Part shown: piece after piece, positions 38,201-49,253 of the stretch
Layout of the letters: every line of letters starts with the position of its first letter
Numbering within the stretch: position 1 is the stretch's first letter
Assembly: GCF_000226115.1 (NCBI RefSeq)
Contig: NC_016458.1
Span: forward strand, 7,536,001 to 7,600,000
Length of the DNA: 64,000 bases
Direction of reading: 5' to 3'
Source: Thermothielavioides terrestris NRRL 8126
Lineage: Eukaryota > Ascomycota > Sordariomycetes > Sordariales > Chaetomiaceae
Notes under the pieces: model-generated
The model's input: the letters and a program-made list of their open reading frames with translations, nothing else
Told to the model about the DNA's origin: nothing
Database searches by the model: none
Position numbers and translations under genes: made by a program

Positions 38201-40450
38201 TAAGCTATTTAGCCTTAGCTAAGGACCAAAGAGTCTCCTTAATTAGGGGGAGTAGATACTAGTCCTACTTAGTAATCTTATTTAGGGCTTAGTAGTCTAT
38301 ATAGAACCTTTATCCTTCTTCTAGCTTCTTTGTAAGGAGGACTAGGGTAGCTGCTAATAAGGAATTTACTTAAATCTACTCCTTATCTATTAGGTCTATA
38401 ACCTATTTTCGAATCTCTAGGAGGTAGTCCCTTAGTATATTGTATAAGGGGCTTTAAAGGAGCTTAGGAGGCTTTCCGTCTAGGCCTATCTTAAGGCGGA
38501 TATAATAGTTGGCTTCCCCCTAATAGGAAGGTAGGCCATTCGCCTTTTCCTTGTTGAAGAGGTCGGCGAAGTTACGTAGCTCTTTTAGCAGAGCAACTTT
38601 CAAGTCTAGTTTGTCCTTGGGCTAGGAGATAGTCGCTCCTAGGATAGTAGTTATCTTACGAATACTAGTAATAAAGAACGTATCCTAGGCCCCTTTAGAC
38701 TTCTTCCTCTATACTCTATAGGCTAGGCCTATAAACATTGCGCCTATAATTAGAGTAGTATTAGTTTCCTTCTAATATAAAGAGTATTTATATATCTATA
38801 GCCCCTTTTATAAATTAATAGTAAAGACTCTATTAGTAGGGTCTAGTATAATCTTATAGTAGTTTATTTAAAGGAGCCTTAATATAACGTTATAGGCTAG
38901 CTCTAGGACTATATAGAATATAGCAACGCTTATCTATCTATTAATATCCATTGTAATATAGGTAATATATATAATCTTCTTTGTAATTTATACCCCTTTG
39001 ACGACAACGCCTAGGATATAGAGAGTTAATAGGCTCATCTACTTAATCCTTAACCTCTAATATACTCTTTCGCTAATAGCTTTATAGCTTTAGTACCTAT
39101 TATCTACTTATACGTTTATAAAACTAGAGGAGTTTAGGAAAACTAGGATAAGAAAGGGTAGCTTGTCTATTCTCTCTCTAATCTCTATAAACTTGTTCTA
39201 TAAGTAGTTAGGTCCTTTTAACCCCTATATAAGACTTTATATAGGGGCTACTCTTTTCCCTCCTCCTCCTTAGAGGAAGGGTCCTCCTCTACCTAGTCCT
39301 TAGCCTCCAACTTGTTAATATCGACCTAAGGAGCTAGCCTTTTAGCTAGGGCGAAGAGATAGGTAGCTATAAAGTGACCTTAGCGCCTATAATAAATATA
39401 GACTCTAGCCTATTAATGTATTATATATACCTCGTTGCTTATCTACTTCGCCTATAACGTGTCTATATTGTATTTCCCTCCTTTCCGCTACTACTTCCCT
39501 CTATAACCTTAGTTAGCTCCCCCCTAGGTAGAGGCAATATAGGTTGTATTGATCTTAGTCATTAGTATATCTCCTTCTACGTCCTTCTCTATATCTATAT
39601 TAGGCCTAGGCCACTTACCTCTAAGCTACTACTATTTTTCCTCTAGATAGAAGGCCTTTAAGTCGATAGCGATCTTATAGTACCTTTCGACTACTATAGT
39701 ATAGTTATTTTATAAGACCTCCTCGCTTAACTACAATATATCTTAACTTTAGAGAGAGGTATCGTTGTAGCTTAGTAAGCTATAGCTTATTAGTCTACTT
39801 AAGCCCCCTAGCCTTCGACAACTTCACTTTAAAGTAAACGAAGAAAGAGGAGAATAGCTCATTGTCTCCTTAACGAAATAAGTCTAACTTCATTAGGGCT
39901 ATAACTTACTTATATAGGTCTATATAGATCGTCCTAAGGTACCTAAGGAACGTATATAAGTTATAATTATTAAAAGGGCCCTTAAACTTGTAGTAGGCTA
40001 CGACTTTAGACTAGACCCCTTAGCTAAGGTTCCTTTAAACGAATATCTACTATTTATAGGGACCTCCAATAAAGTCCTAGTCTACCTCTAGAATATATAC
40101 TATTGTAGCTCTCTAGATAGCGAAGAGCTCCTTTTTACTATTAAAGAGCTGTCCTACTAGGAGGCGCTTCTACTATGTCCTAGGGGCTGCTAGGACTATA
40201 GCGTTAGCTATCAGAGCTAGGGTGTTAGCTACTATAGGGACGTTCGTAGTATAAGCTATAATAGTCTAGGCTATATAAAGCTCTTCGATAGTTGTGTTTT
40301 AATGGGCTATCGTCTTCTATAGGAGCTAGAGGTATTTGTAGACCTAATCTAGGTTCGGGACCTATAAGGCGCTAGGGTTGTTTATATTAGCGTCTAGTCT
40401 ACTCGTTGCCGACGTTGATACCCCTAGTATACTGTTCTCGTCTACGTCTA
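35250..40450 (-). pseudogene. Gypsy-F gag-pol remnant
   Basis: Minus-strand order: gag (40.4-39.4 kb, with a VYYRRQGHFIATY zinc-knuckle remnant near 39.40 kb), protease region (39.2-38.7), RT (38.45-37.5) with LDIRAIFYYI and the motif DYIIVYLDNVLVYFDR near 37.98-38.02 kb, RNase H (37.3-36.9), integrase (36.4-35.6, with FINFI and HPQTD remnants) and an end near 35.25. The VKYLGYIV segment just after the RT motif is split by element H at 37.56-37.86 kb. Almost every stop is RIP-compatible. Confidence 0.87.
37564..37859. mobile_element. Element H: 296 bp GC-rich MITE-like insert in Gypsy-F RT, not RIP-mutated
   Basis: Perfect 10 bp terminal inverted repeats, GTGTTACACG and CGTGTAACAC, flanked by TAG on both sides (37561-37563 and 37860-37862). 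Removing it with one TAG restores the RT reading KYLGYI. An alternative parse is a TA duplication with an 11/10 bp repeat. The interior is GC-rich with imperfect repeats of CAACAGCACTRGGCCC and GTGGCCA, and no coding capacity of its own. Its composition contrasts sharply with the AT-rich host element, so it arrived after RIP or was never subject to it. Confidence 0.85.
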
Positions 40451-40494
40451 GAAGCAGAAGTCGCTCTATTAGCGTAAAGGTAGTTGAAATATAA

Positions 40495-40749
40495 TGTACT
40501 AGCCTTATAGCGTTTGCAGATAAGTGTACAATGTTCTATTCAACTACCTTAAGGAGAGAAAAGGAGAAGTATAGGTAGCGGCCTTCGCGTATAGAGTTTT
40601 TAGGGGCTTGTGTATAGGGGGCTTGGACCGACGTTATTCCAAGTGCGAGATAAGCCTACTACGGGCCTGTGTCGAGTCTAGTATAGGACCGCTGTGGATC
40701 CTAGGCGTAGCCCTATATACCTAGCCTAGGTATAGCCTAGTCTATAACA
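40495..40749 (-). repeat. LTR of Gypsy-F (5' LTR in element orientation)
   Basis: 255 bp, partner of 32984-33243. Retains the ATAACA end and abuts CTTCT at 40750-40754. Confidence 0.92.
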
Positions 40750-40754
40750 CTTCT

Positions 40755-42280
40755 ATACCTTTACCTCCTATGTCAACGCCTACTCGCTAACTGTTCGATC
40801 GTACTGCTATAGTACTAGCCAACACTAGTCGATCTATATAGCTAGCCGAGCCAGCTACGCTCGCTAGCGAAGGCTAGAGATCGGCAGCTAAGCGTAAGAC
40901 GCCTACGAATATAATGTTGCAAAAGGTAGAAGATTATAACGCTTAGGAGCTAAACAAGGCGTATTTCTATCTCCTAGTGGATAAATAGCGCTATAACCTA
41001 GGTATAGCCTATTAGAACTACCGCAAAGATATAGATATCCGGTTCTAGTTCTATTACTAGATAAATAGCGATAGTACCCGCTATCCTATTACTATTCGAG
41101 AGATATTAGAGTAGGCTATATAGATTGAACGTTAGAAGGCCACTGTTAATAGCGCCCTAGGTACCCTAGTCAAGAAATAGATCAGTTCTATAAAGAATAA
41201 GGCTGATTAAAGCATTTAGATAGGCCCTAATAGCGAGGTTATAACTAAGCGACTACTAGGCGGAGGAATCTAGTTTATTAACAACGTCAATAGCAACAAC
41301 TTGAATAATCCGAATAAAATAATAGCACTACCTTACCTACTACCGTAGTTCTATAGTATACTACTATACTATCCTCTGTATTAGCTATATCCTATAGTAC
41401 CTTCGAATATAGCAAGGAACGATGTACCTAAGCTACCTTAGCCAATAGGATTCCTACCCCCTTATTCAAATATAGGCGCCGTTAGCCTAGGAAAGCCTCT
41501 ATCTATTGCTAGTATCGTAAACCTATAGGAGATTATCCTACTACTATATTCTTCGTCGCCACCGCCTAAACTAGAAGGAAAGGATCCCTCCAATATAGTC
41601 AATGACTTTATTAAAACCTTCGCTCGCCAATATAGCCTATTAGGTTAGAAGGATATAATAATAGCTCTCTACCAAGTTAGTAGGTCTCTATATATCAAGG
41701 GTAAAAGGGTTCGCGATATTCGTTAGCTTCCAGATATATAGTTTTCTAACAACGGCTTCCTATAGCACCTTGTCGCTACGTTCTATAGCGCTATAAAAGG
41801 CTTTCTAAAGGAAGAAGTAAAGCTGGCTAGCTTTGATAAGAACCTAACTCGCTAGACCTAATACACTATATAGGGCACTGAATATATCGTATAGCGCGCT
41901 GAATAGGCTATAGAATATATAAAGCAGGTTGTATAGCGCACTAAATATACTATATAGAGTATAGAGCAGGATAGTATATTCTTTCTACGATATTATAATT
42001 ATATAACTAATGTTTATTTAATTGTATACTAGCTTCTTTAATTACCGACTCGTCGACTAATCTACTATACAATTCCCTCTTCAACTCCTCGATCTATTAT
42101 ATACCTAGGTTCGGGCTATTGGATCTAGATAATATAGCGCTAGAATACTAGGAAAATATAATACAAGAGGTAGAAGATAGCTCGACAACGGCTTTATACA
42201 TAGATAATAATAATAGCGAACTATAACTAGGAATCTATCTACGAGATATAGTGTTCAACCAATAGTTCTAGTACTCTAGA
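40755..42280 (+). pseudogene. Element G companion frame, 3' part
   Basis: Continues the frame of 31478-32978 in phase once Gypsy-F is removed; the whole frame is about 1000 codons. It reads a mostly helical protein with repeated Q/E/Y-rich blocks near 41870-41970 (TEYIVQRAEQAIEYIKQVVQ). Stops are RIP-type. No recognised domain; it converges with the transposase frame near 42.28 kb. Confidence 0.5.
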
Positions 42281-43380
42281 ACTTATAGAACTACTCTAAG
42301 TACAATACTATATAATCTACTGCTTCGTCCTCCTCCTAAAACGATATTATCGCCTTCTTAAAGTACCTATATACCGCTAGAAGGTTATTACCAACAATAG
42401 TATAGGCACTATAAAGGAACTCCTTAAAGTCCTCTTCTAAATAGTCCTATAGAAGCGCTTTCTAATAGTTACAATAGATATAAGCCTTTATATTATAGAA
42501 CGTTGCCTCGATCAGGTTCAAATTAGGCAAATATAGCGGTAAATACTATAGTAGAACGCTAGCCTCCTAGCAAAGTTGTTTAACGGTATAGATCTAATAC
42601 TACGATACATTATCTATAATAAGAATGCTATAGCGGTCTAGGAATAGCCTTATCTTAGATAGAACGTAGTCCTTAAGCTATATAACAAAGCCTTCCTAAT
42701 TGCTATAACCCTATTAGACCAACAGATTAAAAACACTATTAACTATAATAGTAGAGAGGATATAATAGCGTTTACCTTGCTTAACAACGTCGTCGACAAT
42801 AGGAATAATGCCTAATAGCGCTTAGCTAATACAACGAACACTATCTCTTCGATCTAGGCCCAATTCGTTGTAAAATATAAACATCTTAGTAATAAACATT
42901 GCTACCTTATAGATATAATTTACCTAAAGGATATAGTTCTACTATATACCTCTCTATATAGCTACTTTCTTCTTCTAATCGACTATATATAGATAGTAGA
43001 ATATCGTATTAATAGCTATAAATATATAGTATTCTTCGAAAAGGAAGGTCTATATCTCGTTAAAGTAAAGGTCGGACTTGCTTATAAGGTAGTTAAGGAG
43101 TTCCTAGAAGTTATAGTAAGTTAACTAACTACTAAAGAGCATTAACAATAGTATATTAATAAGATATAAACCTCTATAGCCTAGGGCTATAGTATATAGG
43201 CGTTCTATAGCGTCTTTAGCTTCGGAAAAGGGTCACTAATAAGGTCGAACAGCCGCTTATATTGATATACCTACACAAGGCTAACCTCTACCTCGTGCGC
43301 AATAACCTATAGCGGTTCTTTAGCGTATAGTATAACTGCGATCAACCGCCTCTAGCGCTTATTGATATATCGAACTATAG
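42270..43380 (-). pseudogene. Tc1/mariner-type DDE transposase remnant of element G
   Basis: Minus-strand reading, allowing RIP stops, gives a DDE_3-type endonuclease: VDDVVKQG near 42785, ILIIDNVS (second Asp) near 42615, the diagnostic YLPLYLPNLNLIEATF (family YLPPYSPDLNPIE; last acidic residue E) near 42510-42550, then NIKAYI. An N-terminal helix-turn-helix-like region lies at 43.2-43.35 kb. Length of about 370 codons suits the family. Inactive. Confidence 0.82.
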
Positions 43381-43387
43381 TGCTTAG

Positions 43388-43605
43388 AAGGCGGGCTCCT
43401 AGGCGGTTCGAAGGCGCGCACTCGGACAGTTCGAAGGCGGGCTCCTAGGCGGTTCGAAGACGCGCACTTGGGCAGTTCGAAGGCGGGCTCCCAGGCAGTT
43501 CGAAGGCGCGCACTCGGGCAGTTCAAAGGCGGGCTCCCAGGCAGTTCGAAGGCGCACACTCGGGCAGTTCGAAGGCGGGCTCCCGGGCGGTTCGAAGGCG
43601 GGCTT
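43388..43605. repeat. GC-rich minisatellite, 23 bp unit in a 46 bp higher-order period
   Basis: Alternating 23 bp blocks of the types GGCGGGCTCCTAGGCGGTTC and GGCGCGCACTCGGGCAGTTC, each followed by GAA, give nearly five copies of a 46 bp unit. It lies inside element G between the transposase and the right inverted repeat, and has kept its GC content while neighbouring DNA is RIP-degraded. An open frame across it on the minus strand is a by-product of the repeat. Confidence 0.9.
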
Positions 43606-43654
43606 CGATAGCTGGGTTTAGAGGCTCGATAGCTATGCTGACTAAGCTGCGGAT

Positions 43655-43823
43655 ATCAACAAGCATACAAAAACACCAGAAAATGGCTATTTAGGCCGTT
43701 TTTTGCAGTATCTACAGCTTCAAATTCGATGGCGATGGTTGCCCACTGTTGGCTACTGTTGTTCAAATTGGGGTGTGTTACAGGCACTTGGACCCACTTT
43801 CGCCTGGTGTTTGGAAGCGACAA
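43655..43823 (-). repeat. Right terminal inverted repeat of element G
   Basis: 169 bp reverse complement of 31046-31214, ending GGAAGCGACAA at 43823. Confidence 0.9.
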
Positions 43824-46654
43824 AGGTCAACCCTTGAACCCTGAAAGGGCTGGTACCTTACGCTTAAGTTTCAGAGTGGGCAGTGGGCAGGCCGTAAATT
43901 ACAGGGCTTAGGTCTGAGTGCCGTGGATGTATGTATTCCGTACTGTACACATACGTGAAAGGCTGGGTTTTGTTTTACAAACCTTCCGACTAAGCCTCCG
44001 ACTGGGAACTTATCGCAGAGGCCGTGAGCACGTCTATTCCGTCCCGTGTAAGAACTCTTTGGGTTGCATCATAAGCACATACCACTATTCCGCACTTACT
44101 GCGATAGCCAAGGATGGGCTCAGCAAGCCAGGGATTGACGAACGGACGGATGGATCCAGCCATACTGTGCGGTACACATCGCTGTCTAGCCCGCTCAGAT
44201 TGCCAAACATCAACGGCGGCTGTCTCCACCGTCCTGTTTGTCTTCTCCTTGGAACCATCACCGCCAGGTGGACGAGCTAAATATTTTAACTCAGGTACAT
44301 AGGCACTTACTACGCTAACGGGAATGGTGTGGCATCGCAAAGCTCATTAAGAGAAATCTCAGGTTACTCTCAGAAACGCTTTGCGGGTGTGACTCTAAGT
44401 TCCGTTCCTTTCTCAATGCTCGAAATCCCAAGGCCGAGCAGGCGATTGGAGGCCTGGGCCAGTCAGCTTGGGGAGGCATCCGCCGCGTGGCTCAGAAACC
44501 TCGCGAAGGTCTACCCAAAAAGGATGGCGAGGTGCAGCCTGGGCATCCGCAAGGGACTTGTCGTGTCATTAATACCTGATACGCCGAGAAATTGGATGGG
44601 CCGGCGCAGTCTGCTTGGCAAGAGAGGAGAAGTTGTATTTCATCCGTACTTTGTCTTCCGTCCGGAATACACGGTACCAATATCGATGCTCAGCTCACCT
44701 CACAGGACGAGCACGGATGATCCAACGAAGTCTGTGAGGCACTCCCTGCACGCATCTCAATCAGTATACCATGGCCCCCCACTCGCTGCAGACACAGTTA
44801 TCGTGTGAAATAACCAGCGGTTAGGGATCACAGCGCCGCAGGATGCTACCGTGTCATTGATCCGATGCTTTCGATTGCGAACTACCTCCACTACTTGTGC
44901 ACTATGAGGTCTGAGGTCGCATTTTCCTGCCTCTTGCCCGCATAGTACCATGGTCGACCGCGATCCAGATCCAGGACCGGAAAGAGGGATTCTAGCTGCA
45001 GAGTCCCCGGGCTGGTGACGACCCTGTGTCTCACGCACTGCGCTGAACACAAGTGAGTGGCCCGTCAAGGTCAGGTGAACGAGAACAATATTGGTGCGCC
45101 GAAACTCGCCTCACAAGAGAGCGGAACCACTCCTCTGGGAATTCACGACAAGCAGTGTAACGGAGGCTGCGCTGCCAGCAAATCGAGAAGGGCTGCTTTG
45201 GGAGACAGGCCGGCTGCCGTTCCCCTGGGCCGGGGGGTTTCCAGGGCACCACGTGGCTGGACATTACACTAACGAAATGCAATGTGCAGAAGCTCGACGG
45301 AATATTCGGACAGCGAATGTTGTGCTACACTGGTGCAGTGTACGGATAGATTGCTGGACATAGCAATGACGGCGTTTCCGACAAGCTATGTGATCGCGTG
45401 AGACCTGGGCATGGTCTGTGAACACAGTTGGTGTATCACTATGACCATCACCGCGACATCACCGCGACCGTCACCACGACGGTCCGGCCCAGCATAAGCG
45501 TTAGCCCAGAGGCAATGAGCAGGTACTCGCCTGCGCCACAGTACGAATGCGAGTGCGAATGGCGATGGCCGTGGTGGAATTTCGACTCGAATTGGTGTGT
45601 ACCCAACGCGCCGTTCACGACAGTGATGACACAGCACAAACGGTTCAACACCAGACGCTGCCCTTTTCAGGTCCATGGCGTTCGACAACATGATAGCCTT
45701 CTTCGACGGCCTCGTCTGCCGCAGACGGCACAGGAGGCGAGCGAGAGACTGGAACGATTAAAAGCGAGTCTAGTGAGACAGACGAAGCTGGAACGCACAC
45801 TTTTTGATGATGATGAGAGAGAACTGCTCAGCTGGCCATGATGACGACCCGGTGGCGCCTCTGGCCGCTGCGAGCGCACCCAGCGGTCCTCTTCGCCCGG
45901 ATCGGCTGTTGGCGGCCGGACACGCGCGGTATCGAACCCTCCCCGCCGCTCCCGCCGACGATTCTTCCGATCTTGCGATGCGGTTGAACCCTGCCGTCAC
46001 CGACGGCAGCCATGCAACTCCCTCGCCGTCACCGCCGTCGCCCAGTCCGCCTTGCATCCCAGAAAAGCTCGGGAGTGAAGGGGCCAGCACGAGGCACCAC
46101 TACTCCGACCTGCGCGAGGCACCACTAATCCGACCAGCGCTCGGAAGCGGTCCCCGTGCTGTTTCCGGAAGGTTTTCGGAGGGTTTTCGGAACGGATGGG
46201 GTAAAAGATGATGCAGCGCCTGCGCCTCGGAAACGGCACTTCGCGCTCCGCAGCCGTTCACGGGCCGCGATGAACGTTGGTTTACCAGCCTGGTGCCTCC
46301 AAAGGCGCAACTCCTCGACTGGAAGCTGCCGGGTTAACCTCTCAGCAGAGCCGGCTCACTCAGCGACGACCGAGCAACGCCCGAACACGGCTGATCACGA
46401 GCATCAGCCGCATTTTGAGGCGACCTTGGTTGAGCGACGATCCGCGATCGTGTCTCTTTGCGACCTGCTGGGTGTGTAGTGTAATTATCGGCAAGTTGCT
46501 GGTGGAGGTGGGGGCTCGGCAAACGCAAAAGTAGGCTCGCTTGCAACCGCGCCACTTCTGACGTTCGTGAGTGGAAAAAGGAAAAAAGTGGAGTGGCGTG
46601 CCATCATTGTTGATGTCTTGGTTGATGTAAGGGTACCAGTTCCCTGGAGGTTAT
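43824..46654. other. Gene-free stretch
   Basis: Normal GC, no RIP. Open frames up to 159 codons (44329-44808 plus, 45428-45841 plus, 45770-46090 minus) overlap on both strands and match no family I know. A short Kozak-like ATG frame at 45675 (MAFDNMIAFFDGLVCRRRHR) ends after 28 codons and could be a first exon, but nothing supports it further. A direct repeat, GCGAGGCACCACTAATCCGA-like, occurs at 46086-46105 and 46113-46135. No RNA gene seen. Confidence 0.5.
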
Positions 46655-47034
46655 GGTTATAGAGGTCCCGCCAAGACTAATTTCGGAGGTTGCCGCTTAC
46701 AAGTATTTACAATCGCCACAGGGTAAGCGGGGCCGCGACAACTTCGAGCAACATCAACAATGCAAACCTACGAAGACTTATAAAAGCAACTTCGCGAAAC
46801 CTCAACCAAATCGAAAAAAAAGAAAACGAAGTTAACCTACACCCTAGCCTTAACCCGAATCCTAACCTTTAACCCGAACCCTCACTAGCGGGGGGCTAGT
46901 GCTACCCCCCGTACCCCCGGCGAACTAACCCTTGGCGATAGAGCAAACGCCTTGGCGATCGGGGTTGCGTAAAAACGCTGTAAAAACATTGCCGACAATT
47001 GGCCGAAATTAGTCTTGGCGGGACCTCTATAACC
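46655..47034. mobile_element. MITE-like element with 32 bp terminal inverted repeats
   Basis: 46655-46686 (GGTTATAGAGGTCCCGCCAA, continuing AGACTAATTTCGG) is the exact reverse complement of 47003-47034. The 380 bp has no coding capacity. The repeats could start at the internal TAGAGG with TA as target duplication, as for Tc1/mariner MITEs, but the flanks are also partly complementary, so the exact edge is uncertain. It lies just upstream of ALG5. Distinct from the ends of elements G and H. Confidence 0.75.
46842..46886 (+). repeat. Degenerate telomere-like (CCCTAA)n tract
   Basis: CACCCTAGCCTTAACCCGAA, CCTAACC, TTAACCCGAACCCTC: irregular repeats resembling the fungal telomere C-strand CCCTAA, inside the MITE-like element. 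Too degenerate to be a recent telomere. Confidence 0.45.
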
Positions 47035-47407
47035 TCCAGCTCCCTGGAGCTGGATGCGTCAGCGCCAGGTACTGTACGAAGACTGACAGGGCCGGGGGTG
47101 CTCACATTGCGGATGGGAAGCGCCAAAATCGACAGGGGTACCTTACACAGTAGCTCGCCCGCTCGCAGCGGTGCGATTGGCCCGCCTCGCGTGCCACATG
47201 GCCAAGCTTCGCCAGGGTCCGTTAACTGCCGCCAATTCCCTAACGTGGCATCATTGCCCGCTGGCGGCGCCAGAGTCTTGGGCTGACCAGTCGTTGTCAT
47301 ACCGAGCTACAGCTGCGTGCGCCGCCTCATGGTCTTTCCAGCGCTCGCCTGAGACTCTCGTCTTGCATGCGGCCTGAGCGCGCAGTCTCTTCTCCGACGC
47401 GCCCGTC
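47035..47407. promoter_or_regulatory. ALG5 upstream region
   Basis: 373 bp between the MITE-like element and the ALG5 start, with a palindrome CCAGCTCCCTGGAGCTGG at 47037-47054. No distinct core promoter motif recognised. Confidence 0.4.
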
Positions 47408-48949
47408 ATGGCGCCCGAGGGGCTGACCGCCGGGTCTCTGGAGCAGCTGGTCTGGTTCCTGTGGGACACGGCGCGCGAGCAGCCGTTCTACTTCCTCGTG
47501 GCCTTCGTTCTCCCGCTCGCCGGGCTGGCCATCTTCGGTGTAGGAATGACTCATTGACAGCGCTTGTTGGATCACGGCGCCAATTGGCTGACACGGGTGC
47601 TCTCACCTCAGATCTACGTCGTCCTCCATCTCGTCGCTCCGAAACCGCGGCCTCCGTTTCCGTCCGAGAAAACGTACGTCACGACGAACCCTGACGGCAC
47701 CATCAGCGCCCCTCGTCCTCTGCCGTGTTGGTATGACCGCTGGCACGCCGAGGGTCTGCTCAGGGAGCAGTACCCGACCATTCCCGAGGGCTTTCCCGTG
47801 CCCGACCAGGCCACCATCGAGCCGGCCGAGGTGGAGATGAGCGTGGTGATCCCGGCCTACAACGAGGAAGCCCGCATCACCGCCGCCCTGGAGGAGATGG
47901 TCGAGTACCTGGACCAACAGTTCGGCCGGCCCAACGGCCATTCGCCACCCCAGCCAGAACCGCAACAGGAAAAGCCCACTAGCCAGAAGAAGGGCAAGAA
48001 GGGGAAGCGCCCCACGGCACCTCACCGCCTCGTCTTCAAGCCGGACGCCGCCAACCGCGAGTCTAAGCCGGGTGCCGGCCAGATACCGCCGTCGGATACC
48101 GGGCCCACAGGCTACGAGATCCTCGTCATCGACGACGGCAGCCGGGACCGCACCGTCGACGTAGCCCTCGCGTTCTCCCGGCGGCACGGGCTGCACGACA
48201 TCCTGCGCGTGGTGAAGCTCGAGAAGAACCGCGGCAAGGGCGGCGCCGTGACGCACGGCCTGCGCCACGTGCGCGGCAAGTACGCCGTGTTCGCCGACGC
48301 CGACGGCGCCAGCCGGTTCAGCGATCTCGGCCGCCTGATCGAGGGGTGCGAGGACGTGGTCGACGGGTCGAACCGGGGCGTGGCCATCGGCAGCCGGGCC
48401 CATCTCGTGGGGAGCGAAGCGGTTGTGAAAGTATGTTTCCTTCCATGTTCCCGTTTTCTTTCCCATCATCTCCCGTCCTCTCTCTCCCCCCTTCGCCGTG
48501 GCCTAACTAAACACTCCCCGTCTCTCCTCTCTTCCCCGGCATAAAAGCGCTCCGCGATCCGCAACTTCCTGATGCGCTCGTTCCACTTCGTGCTCACGAT
48601 CCTGACGCCGCCGGCGACGTCGCGCATCCGCGACACGCAGTGCGGCTTCAAGCTCTTCTCGCGCGCCGCGCTGCCGCACATCGTGCCCTACATGCACGCC
48701 GAGGGCTGGATCTTCGACATCGAGATGCTGATGCTGGCCGAGTCGGCGCCCGCCACGCCCGTGCTGGCCAGCGACGGCGCCGTCATCGGCACCAGCGCCG
48801 GCATCCGCGTCGCCGAGGTGCCCGTCGGCTGGCACGAGGTCGGCGGCAGCAAGATGAACCTCGTGCAGGACAGCCTGCGCATGGCCATCGGCCTGGCCGT
48901 GCTGCGCGCCAGCTGGATGCTGGGCGTGTACCGGCGGCGGTTGACGTAG
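47408..48949 (+). CDS. ALG5: Dolichyl-phosphate beta-glucosyltransferase (ALG5), 3 exons, 450 aa
   Basis: Transfers glucose from UDP-glucose to dolichyl phosphate on the ER membrane, making Dol-P-Glc for N-glycan precursor synthesis. Exons 47408-47539, 47612-48430 and 48548-48949, all phase 0. Intron 1 (72 nt) runs GTAGGA to CTCAG with a GCTGAC branch; intron 2 (117 nt) runs GTATGT to AAAAG with a CTAAC branch. An N-terminal membrane anchor (about residues 26-44) is followed by a GT2 domain: VVIPAYNEE (122-130), VIDDGSRDRT (216-225), the DxD-like FADADG (271-276), and DTQCGFKLF with EGWIFDIE in exon 3. A Pro/Gln/Lys-rich insertion (about 152-190) lengthens it relative to yeast Alg5. It converges with ERG1. 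Confidence 0.93.
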
Positions 48950-49253
48950 ACTTTTTTTTTTTTTGGGCGGGAGTGGGGTGGGAGTGGAATAGACCATGTT
49001 TTTGTTGGGTTAGACGAGGAAACAATCGAATGAAGTCCTCCTTACTATCCCTGGAATAAGAAGCCATAGACCGGTCCACGCTATGCCTAAGCCGACTCTC
49101 ATTACCATTACTGATGATCTACGTAACCAAAACCGGGGTAACTGAAAGGCCGTACCCATGAATAACACCAACGCGACCCAACGAATCTTACATCTCTATA
49201 ACCCTCCCCGCTGTCCACCACTCAACTCCCCGTGCCCCGCGTTCGGGCCGCGC
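48950..49253. other. Convergent intergenic region between ALG5 and ERG1
   Basis: About 300 bp shared by two 3' ends. Contains a T-run (about 48951-48964) just after the ALG5 stop. No gene. Confidence 0.6.

Larger units (their letters stand above)
32984..40749 (-). mobile_element. Gypsy-F: Ty3/gypsy LTR retrotransposon inserted in element G
   Basis: LTRs at 32984-33243 (260 bp) and 40495-40749 (255 bp), flanked by CTTCT at 32979-32983 and 40750-40754. Gag-pol lies on the minus strand (about 40.45 to 35.2 kb), so the 5' LTR is the right-hand one. A strong polypurine tract (plus strand CCCCCCCCTT, about 33246-33255) abuts the left LTR. A plus-strand frame, antisense to pol, occupies 33965-35190. 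RT is interrupted by element H. Heavily RIP-mutated apart from H. Confidence 0.93.
31046..43823. mobile_element. Element G: Tc1/mariner-related DNA transposon with 169 bp inverted repeats, split by Gypsy-F
   Basis: The ends 31046-31214 and 43655-43823 are near-perfect inverted repeats of exactly 169 bp, starting TTGTCGCTTCCAAACACC and differing mainly by transitions. Without Gypsy-F the element is about 5.0 kb. It holds a minus-strand DDE transposase remnant (42.27-43.38 kb) converging on a plus-strand frame that reads from 31478 across the F insertion point to about 42.28 kb. The interior is RIP-degraded; the short repeats are not. I could not find a convincing target duplication (no flanking TA), so the outermost boundary is slightly uncertain. 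Confidence 0.75.

Noticed and set aside
43388..43605. Repeats resembling a CRISPR array, or tRNA B-box-like GGTTCGAA motifs
   Set aside because: The units are contiguous with no unique spacers, the organism is a fungus, and there is no A box or cloverleaf around the GTTCGAA motifs.
31046..43823. Possible Starship-type giant element
   Set aside because: No DUF3435/tyrosine recombinase captain gene; the ends are inverted repeats and the enzyme is a DDE transposase.
44329..44808. 159-codon plus-strand frame in gene-free DNA
   Set aside because: No domain, overlapped by frames on the other strand, no splice context; not enough to call a gene.
45428..45841. 137-codon plus-strand frame with a charged C-terminus (ERLERLKASLVRQTKLERTL)
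   Set aside because: The end looks helical, but the start is low-complexity and overlapping minus frames are equally long; left as unsupported.
47603..48469. 288-codon minus-strand open frame
   Set aside because: Antisense to ALG5 exon 2, which has unambiguous GT2 motifs.
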